Assembly (NCBI GenBank): GCA_963995525.1
Contig: OZ023217.1
Coordinates: 310,001-374,000, forward strand
DNA length: 64,000 nucleotides
DNA from: Escarpia spicata
Lineage: Eukaryota > Annelida > Polychaeta > Sabellida > Siboglinidae
Reading direction: 5' to 3'
Shown: one piece after another, positions 54,802-64,000 of the stretch
Layout of the letters: each line of letters starts with the position of its first letter
Position numbering within the stretch: position 1 is the first letter of the stretch
Translations under genes and position numbers: made by a program
The notes under the pieces: model-generated
The model's input: only the letters and a program-made list of their open reading frames with translations
The model's database searches: none
What the model was told of the DNA's origin: nothing

Positions 54802-55413
54802 ATGGCGGCTGATCACGACGCTACCCGTGTCCTGATACTTGGCGATAGCCACGTATTTTGGTCATCGCGGTTCGTGAGGTCGGGCGGCCCGTCTTGGCCA
54901 GGGGTTAGTGTGGATTTTGCCGTGGACGGGCACGGATGTCGAGGTCCCTCTTTTATCGGGATTCGCGGGGGGAAGATCTCGACAATGCGTGACGACGACC
55001 TGTGGGATAGAATTTCGATTCTAAACCCAGGTCTGGTCATCCTACACGTAGGCGGCAACGACGTTGACTCGGTCGGTTTGTCTCCCCAACGTGTAGGAGC
55101 GCAGCTCGTTGACTTTGCCCGCGAATTAGTGGAATTTGGCGTTAGCCAAGTTGTGATCTGCCAGTTGATCAAACGGGCAAAATGGCGTCACTTCTCACCC
55201 GAAGATGGGACCACGCGCGTGGCGGTGGTTAACACTTTTATCCAGGCAGAGTGTGCAGGGGATCACCATATCTCTTTTTGGAAACATAAAGGCTTCTGGA
55301 ATCCCCGCAATAGGATCTTTATGCGGGACGGGGTGCATTTTAATGATCTCGGCAATTTTAAGTTGTATCGTAGTTTCAGGGGGGCCTTGCTTTGGGCAGC
55401 TAGTCGTCGGTAA
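54802..55413 (+). CDS. SGNH/GDSL-type hydrolase ORF, probably retroelement-borne
   Basis: 203-residue intact ORF beginning MAADHDATRVLILGDSH. Block I GDSH (Ser16), block III GGND (Asn86) and block V DGVHF (Asp176, His179) are in the right order and spacing for an SGNH esterase-like fold with a Ser-Asp-His triad; Gly in block II is plausible near CRGPSF. It sits upstream of gag and RT on the same strand. SGNH-type ORFs are known from some Ngaro-group and CR1-group retroelements, so I assign it to the element rather than to a host gene. Substrate unknown. Confidence 0.8.
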   Translation: MAADHDATRVLILGDSHVFWSSRFVRSGGPSWPGVSVDFAVDGHGCRGPSFIGIRGGKISTMRDDDLWDRISILNPGLVILHVGGNDVDSVGLSPQRVGAQLVDFARELVEFGVSQVVICQLIKRAKWRHFSPEDGTTRVAVVNTFIQAECAGDHHISFWKHKGFWNPRNRIFMRDGVHFNDLGNFKLYRSFRGALLWAASRR

Positions 55414-56080
55414 GCCGGGGCGATAATGGGCGATAAACCGGGTATGGTTAAGGGGGCCGATAAAAGGGGAATGTTGGCGTTCTGACTATCCCTGTCATTT
55501 AAGTTTATCATAGTTTTAACTATCATAACTAGGCCTAGTAGTAATCAGTCGATGAATGGGATATAGTTGTCAAGGCAGTAGGTTACCGGCATTTATTAAT
55601 TGTACCCGTCCGGTGGCAGAATGTAATGTTGCAACCCCTTTTAATAATTGTATAGGGTCCTGGTGGTCTTTCCAGTCATATCTCTCCTGAGCCGAAGTGT
55701 ATGTCATGATTCCTTTTAACAGGTTAAGTTTTGAACGCTTGGTTAGAGAATAAGGTCGGTCTTGCCCTTGTGACTTATAATTAATATCAAGTCAATTGGG
55801 ATATTTTAATGCTAATTTGAGATGTAGTGCCTAATTAAGGGCACTTTCTCTAGGGTCAAATAGTTCATGCTTCCGTAACGTAAAATGGGTTGTCCTGGTT
55901 AAACAAATTACATTAATATTTACAGTTAATCAGTGATTGGTATTCTACACCGATTGTTCGGTGCTTAATTGTCTTATTGCAGTGGTGGTTTACAAATTGT
56001 ACCGTCAGGTCTGTCTTAACCATGGCTCCCTAGGCGAAATGTAAAAATTTTACACTGTTCAGTGAATTAACCGATATCTC
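55414..56080. other. Non-coding leader between hydrolase and gag repeats
   Basis: AT-rich plus-strand leader with no ORF of note. The left breakpoint of the 3283-bp duplication (ctttctctagggtcaaatag) is at about 55849. Confidence 0.6.
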
Positions 56081-57060
56081 ATGTCATACATAGATGCACA
56101 CTGTGACGACCTGGCCAGTTGGCAGTTAGGCAGTTCAGCCGATACTGGCGTCTCAGCCTTATTGTCCAGCTTGGCACGTCGGGCCAGACGTTTATGTATT
56201 TATTTTTAATACTGATTTCAGTTAACTAATCAGTGTAGTGGGTGTTATGTTAGATACATACTGTGACGACCTGGCCAGTTGGCAGTCAGACAAATCAGCC
56301 AATATTGGTATCTCGGCTTGATTGTGCAGCTTGGCACGTCGGGCCAGATGTTTATTTATTTATTTAATTCTTTTTTTTAATACTGATTTCAGTTAACCAA
56401 TCAGTGTAGTGGGTGTTATGTTAGATACATACTTTGACGACCTGGCCAGTTGGCAGTCAGGCAACTCAGCCAATATTGGCGCTTCAGCTTGATTGTGCAG
56501 CTTGGCACGTCGGGCCAGATGTTGGGGTGTTCTATTGACTCCAGTTAATCAATGTCTTGGGCTTATGTTAGATACATACTGTGACGACCTGGCCAGTTGG
56601 CAGTCAAGCAACTCAGCCAATATTGGTGTTTCGGCTTGATTGTGCAGCTTGGCACGTCGGGCCAGATGTTAGTTCATTATGTTTTATAAGGTTTTCAGTT
56701 AATCGATCAGTGCTGGAGTGTTAATTGAGTTACATACTGTGACGACCTGGCCAGTTGGCAGTCAGGCAACTCAGCCAATATTGGCGCTTCAGCTTGATTG
56801 TGCAGCTTGGCACGTCGGGCCAGATGTTGGTGTGTCATATTGAGTTCAATGAACTAATCAATATCCCATGTGTCGTATTAAATGCATACTGTGACGACCT
56901 GGCCAGTTGGCAGTCAGGCAGCTCAGCCAATATTGTCGTTTCGGCCTGCAGGTCCAGCTTGGCGCTTCTGACTAGTAGTTCTGCATTCACATTGCATGCA
57001 AGATAGAATGAGTTGGCGTCTCGGCAATTCGTCAATGTTGGCGCTTTGGCCTGAATATTC
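56080..57060 (+). repeat. ~150-170-bp leader repeats, copy 1
   Basis: Six units, each with gtgacgacctggccagttgg, a cagtcaggcaactcagccaa block and cttggcacgtcgggccagat, separated by divergent AT-rich spacers with cagttaatcaatcagtg; gacgac cores at 56105, 56265, 56436, 56583, 56741 and 56893, plus a partial seventh. Located just before gag. Confidence 0.92.
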
Positions 57061-57158
57061 AGCTTTTCCGGTACAGTGAAAAATCACATTTACAATGGTC
57101 TAACATCACGTCTGCAACAACTAACCAGTGCCGCACATGGCACTCTATTTGTTACAGG

Positions 57159-58538
57159 ATGGCACCGACAAGGGCGCGGAAGAAAAGGGGGGCCCAACCA
57201 GTGGCAGCGACGGTCGAGCCTACTCAGACGAGAAGTCGAGCTGCGACGACAATGACAACGAGTCACGTACGCCAGCCAGTGGCACGGGGCAGAAAACGTA
57301 CTACCGGTCGACCACGGGCTCGTCCGTCTGATGACCATCTGATGGCAGCACAGACCGATGTCCTGTTGCAAACGAGAGCCTGCAATCAGCCAGTGACAGA
57401 TTGTGATTCGCTGCGACAGATGGCAGCACAACCCAATGCCTCGTGGCATGCGACTGGTGACAGTCTGCCGACATTGAGTTGGAATACGAACCAGCAGGCG
57501 GCAGCACCACTGTTGGAGAGTGTGGCAGCAACGACTGCCAGGCAGCGGTGGGAAGAGACAGTGGAGCAGCGCCTGCAGCAGTCACATCAGTTGCTGCAGG
57601 AAATGCATCAGATGATGTCTGAACAGAGAGATAATGTCACAGCTATGCCCCAGTCCAACGGTGCTGAGTTTATGCCACAGTTGGATGATCTAACACAGGA
57701 GATGGCATCCTCGGGTCAGGTAGGGGGCGCCACTGTGCCACCATGGCCTACAAGGGAAGGGTCTTTGCCAAATCTTGGGCATGGCATAGATGTTGGGGCC
57801 GTGATAGATAGTCTCCCGCAGCAGACTCGAGACAGGGTTAGGACATTCACCAAAGCTTCTGTTTCTATTCATGCGCATGTACCAGCTAATGTCAGAGCGA
57901 AGGTATGGTCTGGGGATTTCGTGGAAATGTCGGCCCTGTTGCCTGGTGTCAGGTCCAGTAGCCAAAATCTTACGCTGGGCCTACAGCAGCAAGGGGAGGA
58001 TGGTCCGTCAATAGTGTGTGTCGGCCCTAAGGCCAAGCCAGAAATTCGCGGTTTCCCACAGTGGGAGAAAGCCTTCCGGGTCTACATGTCACTGTACTTA
58101 TCCCAGCCCATCCACTACCATGAGGCTCCTGCATTGTTAAAATATATTGACACGATCAGTGACCTGTCTGAGCGGGGAGGTAATTGGCAAACATATGATG
58201 ACACTTTCCGGGCCCTGCGCATGCTAGAAGGATGGGGGTGGGACTCGACGGTTTCCGAGTTATGGCTGAGAGCGGCTCAGGTGGGAAATGTCAAGAGTGG
58301 GCCAGCTTATGGTGGGACCCCCTTTCAGAGCAAGGGCGCGATCCGCCGACCGTCACCCAACCCCTGCTTTGCTTTTAACAAAGGCCAAGTGTGCGACAAG
58401 CGTATGTGCCGATACCAGCACAAATGTCGACGTTGTGGCGCAAGCCACCCAGTGTCAATATGCACAGCCGCCCCGGCCAGACAGGCCAACCGAAGTAAGT
58501 TGCCAGCTGTCATGCCCCGCAGTAACACCAGACAGTAA
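57159..58538 (+). CDS. Gag-like protein of the retroelement, copy 1
   Basis: 459 residues starting MAPTRARKKRGAQPVAA, with an arginine-rich N-terminus, a Gln-rich middle with heptad-like QRLQQSHQLLQEMHQM, and a C-terminal CCCH-like/zinc knuckle region (CAFNKGQVCDKRMCRYQHK then CRRCGASHPVSIC). This is the layout of DIRS/Ngaro capsid-like proteins, which bind nucleic acid through the cysteine motif. Identical in sequence to copy 2. Confidence 0.82.
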   Translation: MAPTRARKKRGAQPVAATVEPTQTRSRAATTMTTSHVRQPVARGRKRTTGRPRARPSDDHLMAAQTDVLLQTRACNQPVTDCDSLRQMAAQPNASWHATGDSLPTLSWNTNQQAAAPLLESVAATTARQRWEETVEQRLQQSHQLLQEMHQMMSEQRDNVTAMPQSNGAEFMPQLDDLTQEMASSGQVGGATVPPWPTREGSLPNLGHGIDVGAVIDSLPQQTRDRVRTFTKASVSIHAHVPANVRAKVWSGDFVEMSALLPGVRSSSQNLTLGLQQQGEDGPSIVCVGPKAKPEIRGFPQWEKAFRVYMSLYLSQPIHYHEAPALLKYIDTISDLSERGGNWQTYDDTFRALRMLEGWGWDSTVSELWLRAAQVGNVKSGPAYGGTPFQSKGAIRRPSPNPCFAFNKGQVCDKRMCRYQHKCRRCGASHPVSICTAAPARQANRSKLPAVMPRSNTRQ

Positions 58539-59136
58539 TTGCATGCCATCACCTGTCTCCTCGTTAATTCTATGTCAGGTATTGCAAGGATATGATACAT
58601 GTAAGTCTGCTTACTTAGTTAACGGATTTAGGTATGGATTTCAGATAGGCTGTCTCAGCATACCAGCTCAAGCCTGTAGACTGGTAACGAATTTGAGATC
58701 TGCCTTTACCTTTCCTCAGGTTATTGATGCTAAGATAAAGAAGGAGTTAAGCTTAAATCGGATTCTTGGTCCATACTCTGTTCTTCCTGACGTGCCCAGG
58801 TTCAGAATTTCGCCACTAGGTGTAGTGGAAAAGAAAACACCTGGCGAGTATCGTGTAATCCATCACTTGTCATATCCGGAAGGGACTTCTGTAAATGATT
58901 TCATTCCACATGAATTTTCAACCGTCCGGTATGCTACAGTACAAGATGCCATTGCGTTCATTAAGAAATCACCAACCATTATTTTCTTGGGTAAAGTAGA
59001 CATAGAGTCAGCATTTCGCATTATTCCAGTGTCACCTCTAGACAGACCACTGTTGGGTTTCCAATGGCAGGGTTTGTTTTACATGGACGCGGTTCTCCCC
59101 ATGGGTTGCTCAAGCTCGTGTTCAATTTTTCTCTAG
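58288..59136 (+). pseudogene. Truncated RT ORF, cut by the duplication breakpoint
   Basis: Runs in the +1 frame relative to gag, overlapping it, and encodes the same N-terminal RT section as copy 2 up to GCSSSCSIF, then hits the duplication junction at 59131 and stops at once. It lacks the VDD catalytic box and RNase H, so it is non-functional. Confidence 0.9.
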
Positions 59137-59362
59137 GGTCAAATAGTTCATGCTTCCGTAACGTAAAATGGGTTGTCCTGGTTAAACAAATTACATTAAT
59201 ATTTACAGTTAATCAGTGATTGGTATTCTACACCGATTGTTCGGTGCTTAATTGTCTTATTGCAGTGGTGGTTTACAAATTGTACCGTCAGGTCTGTCTT
59301 AACCATGGCTCCCTAGGCGAAATGTAAAAATTTTACACTGTTCAGTGAATTAACCGATATCT

Positions 59363-60343
59363 CATGTCATACATAGATGCACACTGTGACGACCTGGCCA
59401 GTTGGCAGTTAGGCAGTTCAGCCGATACTGGCGTCTCAGCCTTATTGTCCAGCTTGGCACGTCGGGCCAGACGTTTATGTATTTATTTTTAATACTGATT
59501 TCAGTTAACTAATCAGTGTAGTGGGTGTTATGTTAGATACATACTGTGACGACCTGGCCAGTTGGCAGTCAGACAAATCAGCCAATATTGGTATCTCGGC
59601 TTGATTGTGCAGCTTGGCACGTCGGGCCAGATGTTTATTTATTTATTTAATTCTTTTTTTTAATACTGATTTCAGTTAACCAATCAGTGTAGTGGGTGTT
59701 ATGTTAGATACATACTTTGACGACCTGGCCAGTTGGCAGTCAGGCAACTCAGCCAATATTGGCGCTTCAGCTTGATTGTGCAGCTTGGCACGTCGGGCCA
59801 GATGTTGGGGTGTTCTATTGACTCCAGTTAATCAATGTCTTGGGCTTATGTTAGATACATACTGTGACGACCTGGCCAGTTGGCAGTCAAGCAACTCAGC
59901 CAATATTGGTGTTTCGGCTTGATTGTGCAGCTTGGCACGTCGGGCCAGATGTTAGTTCATTATGTTTTATAAGGTTTTCAGTTAATCGATCAGTGCTGGA
60001 GTGTTAATTGAGTTACATACTGTGACGACCTGGCCAGTTGGCAGTCAGGCAACTCAGCCAATATTGGCGCTTCAGCTTGATTGTGCAGCTTGGCACGTCG
60101 GGCCAGATGTTGGTGTGTCATATTGAGTTCAATGAACTAATCAATATCCCATGTGTCGTATTAAATGCATACTGTGACGACCTGGCCAGTTGGCAGTCAG
60201 GCAGCTCAGCCAATATTGTCGTTTCGGCCTGCAGGTCCAGCTTGGCGCTTCTGACTAGTAGTTCTGCATTCACATTGCATGCAAGATAGAATGAGTTGGC
60301 GTCTCGGCAATTCGTCAATGTTGGCGCTTTGGCCTGAATATTC
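59363..60343 (+). repeat. ~150-170-bp leader repeats, copy 2
   Basis: Duplicate of the 56.08-57.06 kb leader repeats at +3283 bp; same six units and spacers. Confidence 0.92.
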
Positions 60344-60441
60344 AGCTTTTCCGGTACAGTGAAAAATCACATTTACAATGGTCTAACATCACGTCTGCAA
60401 CAACTAACCAGTGCCGCACATGGCACTCTATTTGTTACAGG

Positions 60442-61821
60442 ATGGCACCGACAAGGGCGCGGAAGAAAAGGGGGGCCCAACCAGTGGCAGCGACGGTCGA
60501 GCCTACTCAGACGAGAAGTCGAGCTGCGACGACAATGACAACGAGTCACGTACGCCAGCCAGTGGCACGGGGCAGAAAACGTACTACCGGTCGACCACGG
60601 GCTCGTCCGTCTGATGACCATCTGATGGCAGCACAGACCGATGTCCTGTTGCAAACGAGAGCCTGCAATCAGCCAGTGACAGATTGTGATTCGCTGCGAC
60701 AGATGGCAGCACAACCCAATGCCTCGTGGCATGCGACTGGTGACAGTCTGCCGACATTGAGTTGGAATACGAACCAGCAGGCGGCAGCACCACTGTTGGA
60801 GAGTGTGGCAGCAACGACTGCCAGGCAGCGGTGGGAAGAGACAGTGGAGCAGCGCCTGCAGCAGTCACATCAGTTGCTGCAGGAAATGCATCAGATGATG
60901 TCTGAACAGAGAGATAATGTCACAGCTATGCCCCAGTCCAACGGTGCTGAGTTTATGCCACAGTTGGATGATCTAACACAGGAGATGGCATCCTCGGGTC
61001 AGGTAGGGGGCGCCACTGTGCCACCATGGCCTACAAGGGAAGGGTCTTTGCCAAATCTTGGGCATGGCATAGATGTTGGGGCCGTGATAGATAGTCTCCC
61101 GCAGCAGACTCGAGACAGGGTTAGGACATTCACCAAAGCTTCTGTTTCTATTCATGCGCATGTACCAGCTAATGTCAGAGCGAAGGTATGGTCTGGGGAT
61201 TTCGTGGAAATGTCGGCCCTGTTGCCTGGTGTCAGGTCCAGTAGCCAAAATCTTACGCTGGGCCTACAGCAGCAAGGGGAGGATGGTCCGTCAATAGTGT
61301 GTGTCGGCCCTAAGGCCAAGCCAGAAATTCGCGGTTTCCCACAGTGGGAGAAAGCCTTCCGGGTCTACATGTCACTGTACTTATCCCAGCCCATCCACTA
61401 CCATGAGGCTCCTGCATTGTTAAAATATATTGACACGATCAGTGACCTGTCTGAGCGGGGAGGTAATTGGCAAACATATGATGACACTTTCCGGGCCCTG
61501 CGCATGCTAGAAGGATGGGGGTGGGACTCGACGGTTTCCGAGTTATGGCTGAGAGCGGCTCAGGTGGGAAATGTCAAGAGTGGGCCAGCTTATGGTGGGA
61601 CCCCCTTTCAGAGCAAGGGCGCGATCCGCCGACCGTCACCCAACCCCTGCTTTGCTTTTAACAAAGGCCAAGTGTGCGACAAGCGTATGTGCCGATACCA
61701 GCACAAATGTCGACGTTGTGGCGCAAGCCACCCAGTGTCAATATGCACAGCCGCCCCGGCCAGACAGGCCAACCGAAGTAAGTTGCCAGCTGTCATGCCC
61801 CGCAGTAACACCAGACAGTAA
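60442..61821 (+). CDS. Gag-like protein of the retroelement, copy 2
   Basis: Same 459-residue product as copy 1. This copy precedes the complete RT-RNase H ORF and overlaps it by about 250 nt, with RT in the +1 frame. It is therefore the copy in a functional arrangement. Confidence 0.84.
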   Translation: MAPTRARKKRGAQPVAATVEPTQTRSRAATTMTTSHVRQPVARGRKRTTGRPRARPSDDHLMAAQTDVLLQTRACNQPVTDCDSLRQMAAQPNASWHATGDSLPTLSWNTNQQAAAPLLESVAATTARQRWEETVEQRLQQSHQLLQEMHQMMSEQRDNVTAMPQSNGAEFMPQLDDLTQEMASSGQVGGATVPPWPTREGSLPNLGHGIDVGAVIDSLPQQTRDRVRTFTKASVSIHAHVPANVRAKVWSGDFVEMSALLPGVRSSSQNLTLGLQQQGEDGPSIVCVGPKAKPEIRGFPQWEKAFRVYMSLYLSQPIHYHEAPALLKYIDTISDLSERGGNWQTYDDTFRALRMLEGWGWDSTVSELWLRAAQVGNVKSGPAYGGTPFQSKGAIRRPSPNPCFAFNKGQVCDKRMCRYQHKCRRCGASHPVSICTAAPARQANRSKLPAVMPRSNTRQ

Positions 61822-63430
61822 TTGCATGCCATCACCTGTCTCCTCGTTAATTCTATGTCAGGTATTGCAAGGATATGATACATGTAAGTCTGCTTACTTA
61901 GTTAACGGATTTAGGTATGGATTTCAGATAGGCTGTCTCAGCATACCAGCTCAAGCCTGTAGACTGGTAACGAATTTGAGATCTGCCTTTACCTTTCCTC
62001 AGGTTATTGATGCTAAGATAAAGAAGGAGTTAAGCTTAAATCGGATTCTTGGTCCATACTCTGTTCTTCCTGACGTGCCCAGGTTCAGAATTTCGCCACT
62101 AGGTGTAGTGGAAAAGAAAACACCTGGCGAGTATCGTGTAATCCATCACTTGTCATATCCGGAAGGGACTTCTGTAAATGATTTCATTCCACATGAATTT
62201 TCAACCGTCCGGTATGCTACAGTACAAGATGCCATTGCGTTCATTAAGAAATCACCAACCATTATTTTCTTGGGTAAAGTAGACATAGAGTCAGCATTTC
62301 GCATTATTCCAGTGTCACCTCTAGACAGACCACTGTTGGGTTTCCAATGGCAGGGTTTGTTTTACATGGACGCGGTTCTCCCCATGGGTTGCTCAAGCTC
62401 GTGTTCAATTTTTGAAGCATTTAGCAGTGCTTTGGAATGGGTGGCAAAGCAGAAATTGGGAATAAGCGGGATGGTACATGTTGTTGATGATTTTCTCATA
62501 TTAAGTGAGAGTTATGATAAATGTGCGGCTGACATGGAAGTGTTCGTTGAACTATGTGACAGGTTAGGGGTCCCATTAGCACATGGTAAGACACAGGGCC
62601 CATCTACGACCCTTCCGTTTTTGGGTATTATATTGGACACAGTGAATTTAGAAGCTCGTCTACCCCAAGACAAGTTGGATAAATGTAGGTCATTAGTGTG
62701 CGAATTTCTGCTGAAACAGAACGTCACTCTCAGGCATCTTCAAAGTTTAATAGGTCTATTAAATCATGCATGTTCGGTCGTAGTGTATGGAAGAGGTTTC
62801 CTCAGAAGGCTCATCGATTTAACAATCGGTGTAACCAAGCCACATCATCACATCAGACTAACGCAGCAGGTTAAGCTTGACTTGAGAGTGTGGCAGGAAT
62901 TCCTTAATAGTTTCAATGGTAGAGCCTTTTTTCTTGATGAGGATTTCCTCAACGGGAATTGTTTAGAACTGTACACTGATGCGTCAGGGAGCATAGGGTA
63001 TGGAGCAGTATACGGCAAGGAATGGTTTTATGGTACCTGGCCTTTGTCATGGCATTCTCGCAACATTTCTGCGTTAGAACTGTTCCCTATCGTTGCTGCG
63101 GTCGAAGTTTGGGGTTCCGAATGGGCAAATAAAAGCGTATGCTTTAGAACTGACAACGAGGCACTGGTGCCTGTGATAAACAAGCAAACATCTCGGGAAC
63201 CACACATCATGGCCCTCATTCGTCGTTTGGTTTTCACGTGCCTCAGTTTTAACATTAACTTCATGGCACGTCATGTCCCGGGTCGGATCAACATTTTGGC
63301 AGATAAGCTATCACGGGGTCAGGTGGATGAGTTCCGCACATTAGCACCAGGGGCTAATATCATGCCGACCGAGATACCTGTACATTGTTTACCAGAAGGC
63401 TCTGATTATAATGAGGTAACCCGAAAATGA
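61571..63430 (+). CDS. Reverse transcriptase-RNase H of the retroelement
   Basis: 619 codons from the first in-frame ATG, which lies within gag; the true start or frameshift site is not determined. After a ~100-residue linker come RT blocks: GPYSVLPDVPRFRISPLGVV, YRVIHHLSYPEG, FLGKVDIESAFRIIPVSP, AVLPMGCSSSCSIFEAFSS and the catalytic HVVDDFLIL, then LPFLGIILDT. RNase H: LYTDASGSIGYGA, NISALELFPIVAA, CFRTDNEALV and ARHVPGRINILADKLSRG, giving the D-E-D-D set. Sequence style is DIRS/Ngaro rather than gypsy or copia; no integrase follows. Copies element RNA into DNA and removes the RNA strand. Confidence 0.92.
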   Translation: MSRVGQLMVGPPFRARARSADRHPTPALLLTKAKCATSVCADTSTNVDVVAQATQCQYAQPPRPDRPTEVSCQLSCPAVTPDSNCMPSPVSSLILCQVLQGYDTCKSAYLVNGFRYGFQIGCLSIPAQACRLVTNLRSAFTFPQVIDAKIKKELSLNRILGPYSVLPDVPRFRISPLGVVEKKTPGEYRVIHHLSYPEGTSVNDFIPHEFSTVRYATVQDAIAFIKKSPTIIFLGKVDIESAFRIIPVSPLDRPLLGFQWQGLFYMDAVLPMGCSSSCSIFEAFSSALEWVAKQKLGISGMVHVVDDFLILSESYDKCAADMEVFVELCDRLGVPLAHGKTQGPSTTLPFLGIILDTVNLEARLPQDKLDKCRSLVCEFLLKQNVTLRHLQSLIGLLNHACSVVVYGRGFLRRLIDLTIGVTKPHHHIRLTQQVKLDLRVWQEFLNSFNGRAFFLDEDFLNGNCLELYTDASGSIGYGAVYGKEWFYGTWPLSWHSRNISALELFPIVAAVEVWGSEWANKSVCFRTDNEALVPVINKQTSREPHIMALIRRLVFTCLSFNINFMARHVPGRINILADKLSRGQVDEFRTLAPGANIMPTEIPVHCLPEGSDYNEVTRK

Positions 63431-64000
63431 GAACGACACATTGTCATTACTACATTTTAATGGGTCCTACGTACGGAAGGCTTGTCTCGGGCGAGTTATT
63501 CTAATCAAGGTCTATACGAAAAGTGTTTTAGTGCTGTTTGGAGAAGGCTTGTCTCGGGCGAGTTCTTCTCATCACGGCTTATGAGAAAAGCGTATTGATG
63601 CTGTATGATTTTAGTGATGTATGTGGAAGGCTTGTCCCGGGCAAAGTCTTATCAAAGAGGCAAAGATTATGTTAGGTTAGGAAGGCTTGTCTCGGGCGAG
63701 TTCTTCTATTAATTTAAGCGTTGCAAGAAACATATATTTCAGTATTGATACAGGCAGGGTAAATAGTTTTCCACAAGAAGCACTGATATCAACTTTTACA
63801 GAGAAGGACCTAACCATTGTGTATATAATGTATATGTCTACCTTAGCCACGGTTGGGTAAATTGTCTCGGGCGAGCTCTCAGAAAATCAATAAATATTAA
63901 GGTGTTTCACAAATACAGGTGTTGGTGGGGCGGTCACATGTCTAGGTGACCTGGTGGCGGAATGGCCCCACCTCTCTGGATATTATATAAAACCTTATTA
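63431..64000 (+). repeat. 3' region with recurrent gaaggcttgtctcgggcgag motif
   Basis: Non-coding stretch after the RT stop. The motif gaaggcttgtctcgggcgag occurs at about 63477, 63545 and 63682, with variants at 63627 (tcccgggcaaag) and 63863 (attgtctcgggcgagc). Spacers differ. No recombinase ORF is seen before the window ends. Confidence 0.85.

Larger units (their letters stand above)
59132..62414 (+). repeat. Second copy of a 3283-bp tandem duplication
   Basis: 55849-59131 recurs at 59132-62414. All ORFs in the two copies translate identically and no difference was noticed in the lines compared. Junction: RT sequence ...gttcaattttt runs into tctctagggtcaaatag, with a 3-nt t-run shared by both breakpoints. 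Either a very recent unequal event or an assembly duplication. Confidence 0.95.
54802..64000 (+). mobile_element. Ngaro/DIRS-like retroelement (right end outside window)
   Basis: Plus-strand order: SGNH hydrolase, repeat-rich leader, gag-like ORF, overlapping RT-RNase H ORF, repeat-rich 3' region. RT and RNase H sequences are of the DIRS/Ngaro type (HVVDDFLIL box, YTDASGSIGYGA RNase H). A tyrosine recombinase is expected for this group but is not in the window; it may follow base 64000. A 3283-bp tandem duplication (55849-59131 and 59132-62414) interrupts the element. The left end is not defined. Confidence 0.8.

Noticed and set aside
60373..60732. Minus-strand 119-codon ORF (and its copy at 57090)
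   Set aside because: Antisense to the gag-like ORF and duplicated only because the region is duplicated; no domain recognised.

Overview
This is a eukaryotic window, most likely from a marine invertebrate (a mollusc or other lophotrochozoan is my best guess; the sequence does not fix the phylum). Introns have GT-AG boundaries, exons are short, and the mobile elements are animal types: APE-type LINEs, a Ngaro/DIRS-like tyrosine-recombinase retroelement, a piggyBac-like element and a long-TIR DNA transposon. There is no prokaryotic gene structure. More than half of the window is tandem repeat.

The one host gene I can support is a choline transporter-like protein (SLC44/CTL family) on the minus strand. 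I reconstructed 15 consecutive coding exons between 53441 and 18934, all phase-compatible. They join into about 532 residues carrying the family signatures: GDPDRLLYPTDS, CPTPQ-VCV..CP, VGRCIP, FLRKRILIAI, ALGQVTLAGAFASYYW and NKNAYIM. The N-terminal exon(s) would lie beyond 53.4 kb and the C-terminal exons beyond base 1, so the gene is partial at both ends. Its introns hold nearly all the satellite DNA.

Layout: 1-18.8 kb, one 46-bp minisatellite of about 400 units with kilobase-scale higher-order repeats. 18.9-31.2 kb, exons 15 to 7 with small minisatellites, SINE-like copies, LINE remnants and a long-TIR transposon nested in a LINE. 31.4-38.8 kb, a 26-bp array then an 18-bp array. 39.3-44.2 kb, exons 6, 5 and 4, with two minisatellites whose units are copies of the exon 5 donor and the exon 4 acceptor. 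45.0-47.9 kb, a nearly intact CR1/jockey-like LINE ORF2. 48.0-53.4 kb, exons 3, 2 and 1 with a piggyBac-like element (TTAA target site) whose interior is an array of its own terminus, and a minisatellite built from the exon 2 donor. 54.8-64 kb, a plus-strand Ngaro/DIRS-like retroelement (SGNH hydrolase ORF, gag, RT-RNase H) with a 3283-bp internal tandem duplication.

The most unusual observation is that three independent minisatellites in one gene are amplified splice sites: two arrays of 5' splice sites and one of 3' splice sites, each unit carrying 20-35 nt of the neighbouring exon edge. The huge 46-bp array also carries a pyrimidine-rich CAG|GTGTGAG motif per unit on the sense strand. Four copies of one SINE-like element sit in the same orientation within about 15-40 bp of four different acceptors. 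Together these suggest that satellite and element growth in this gene is focused on splice junctions. That reading is inference; the sequence matches are seen directly.
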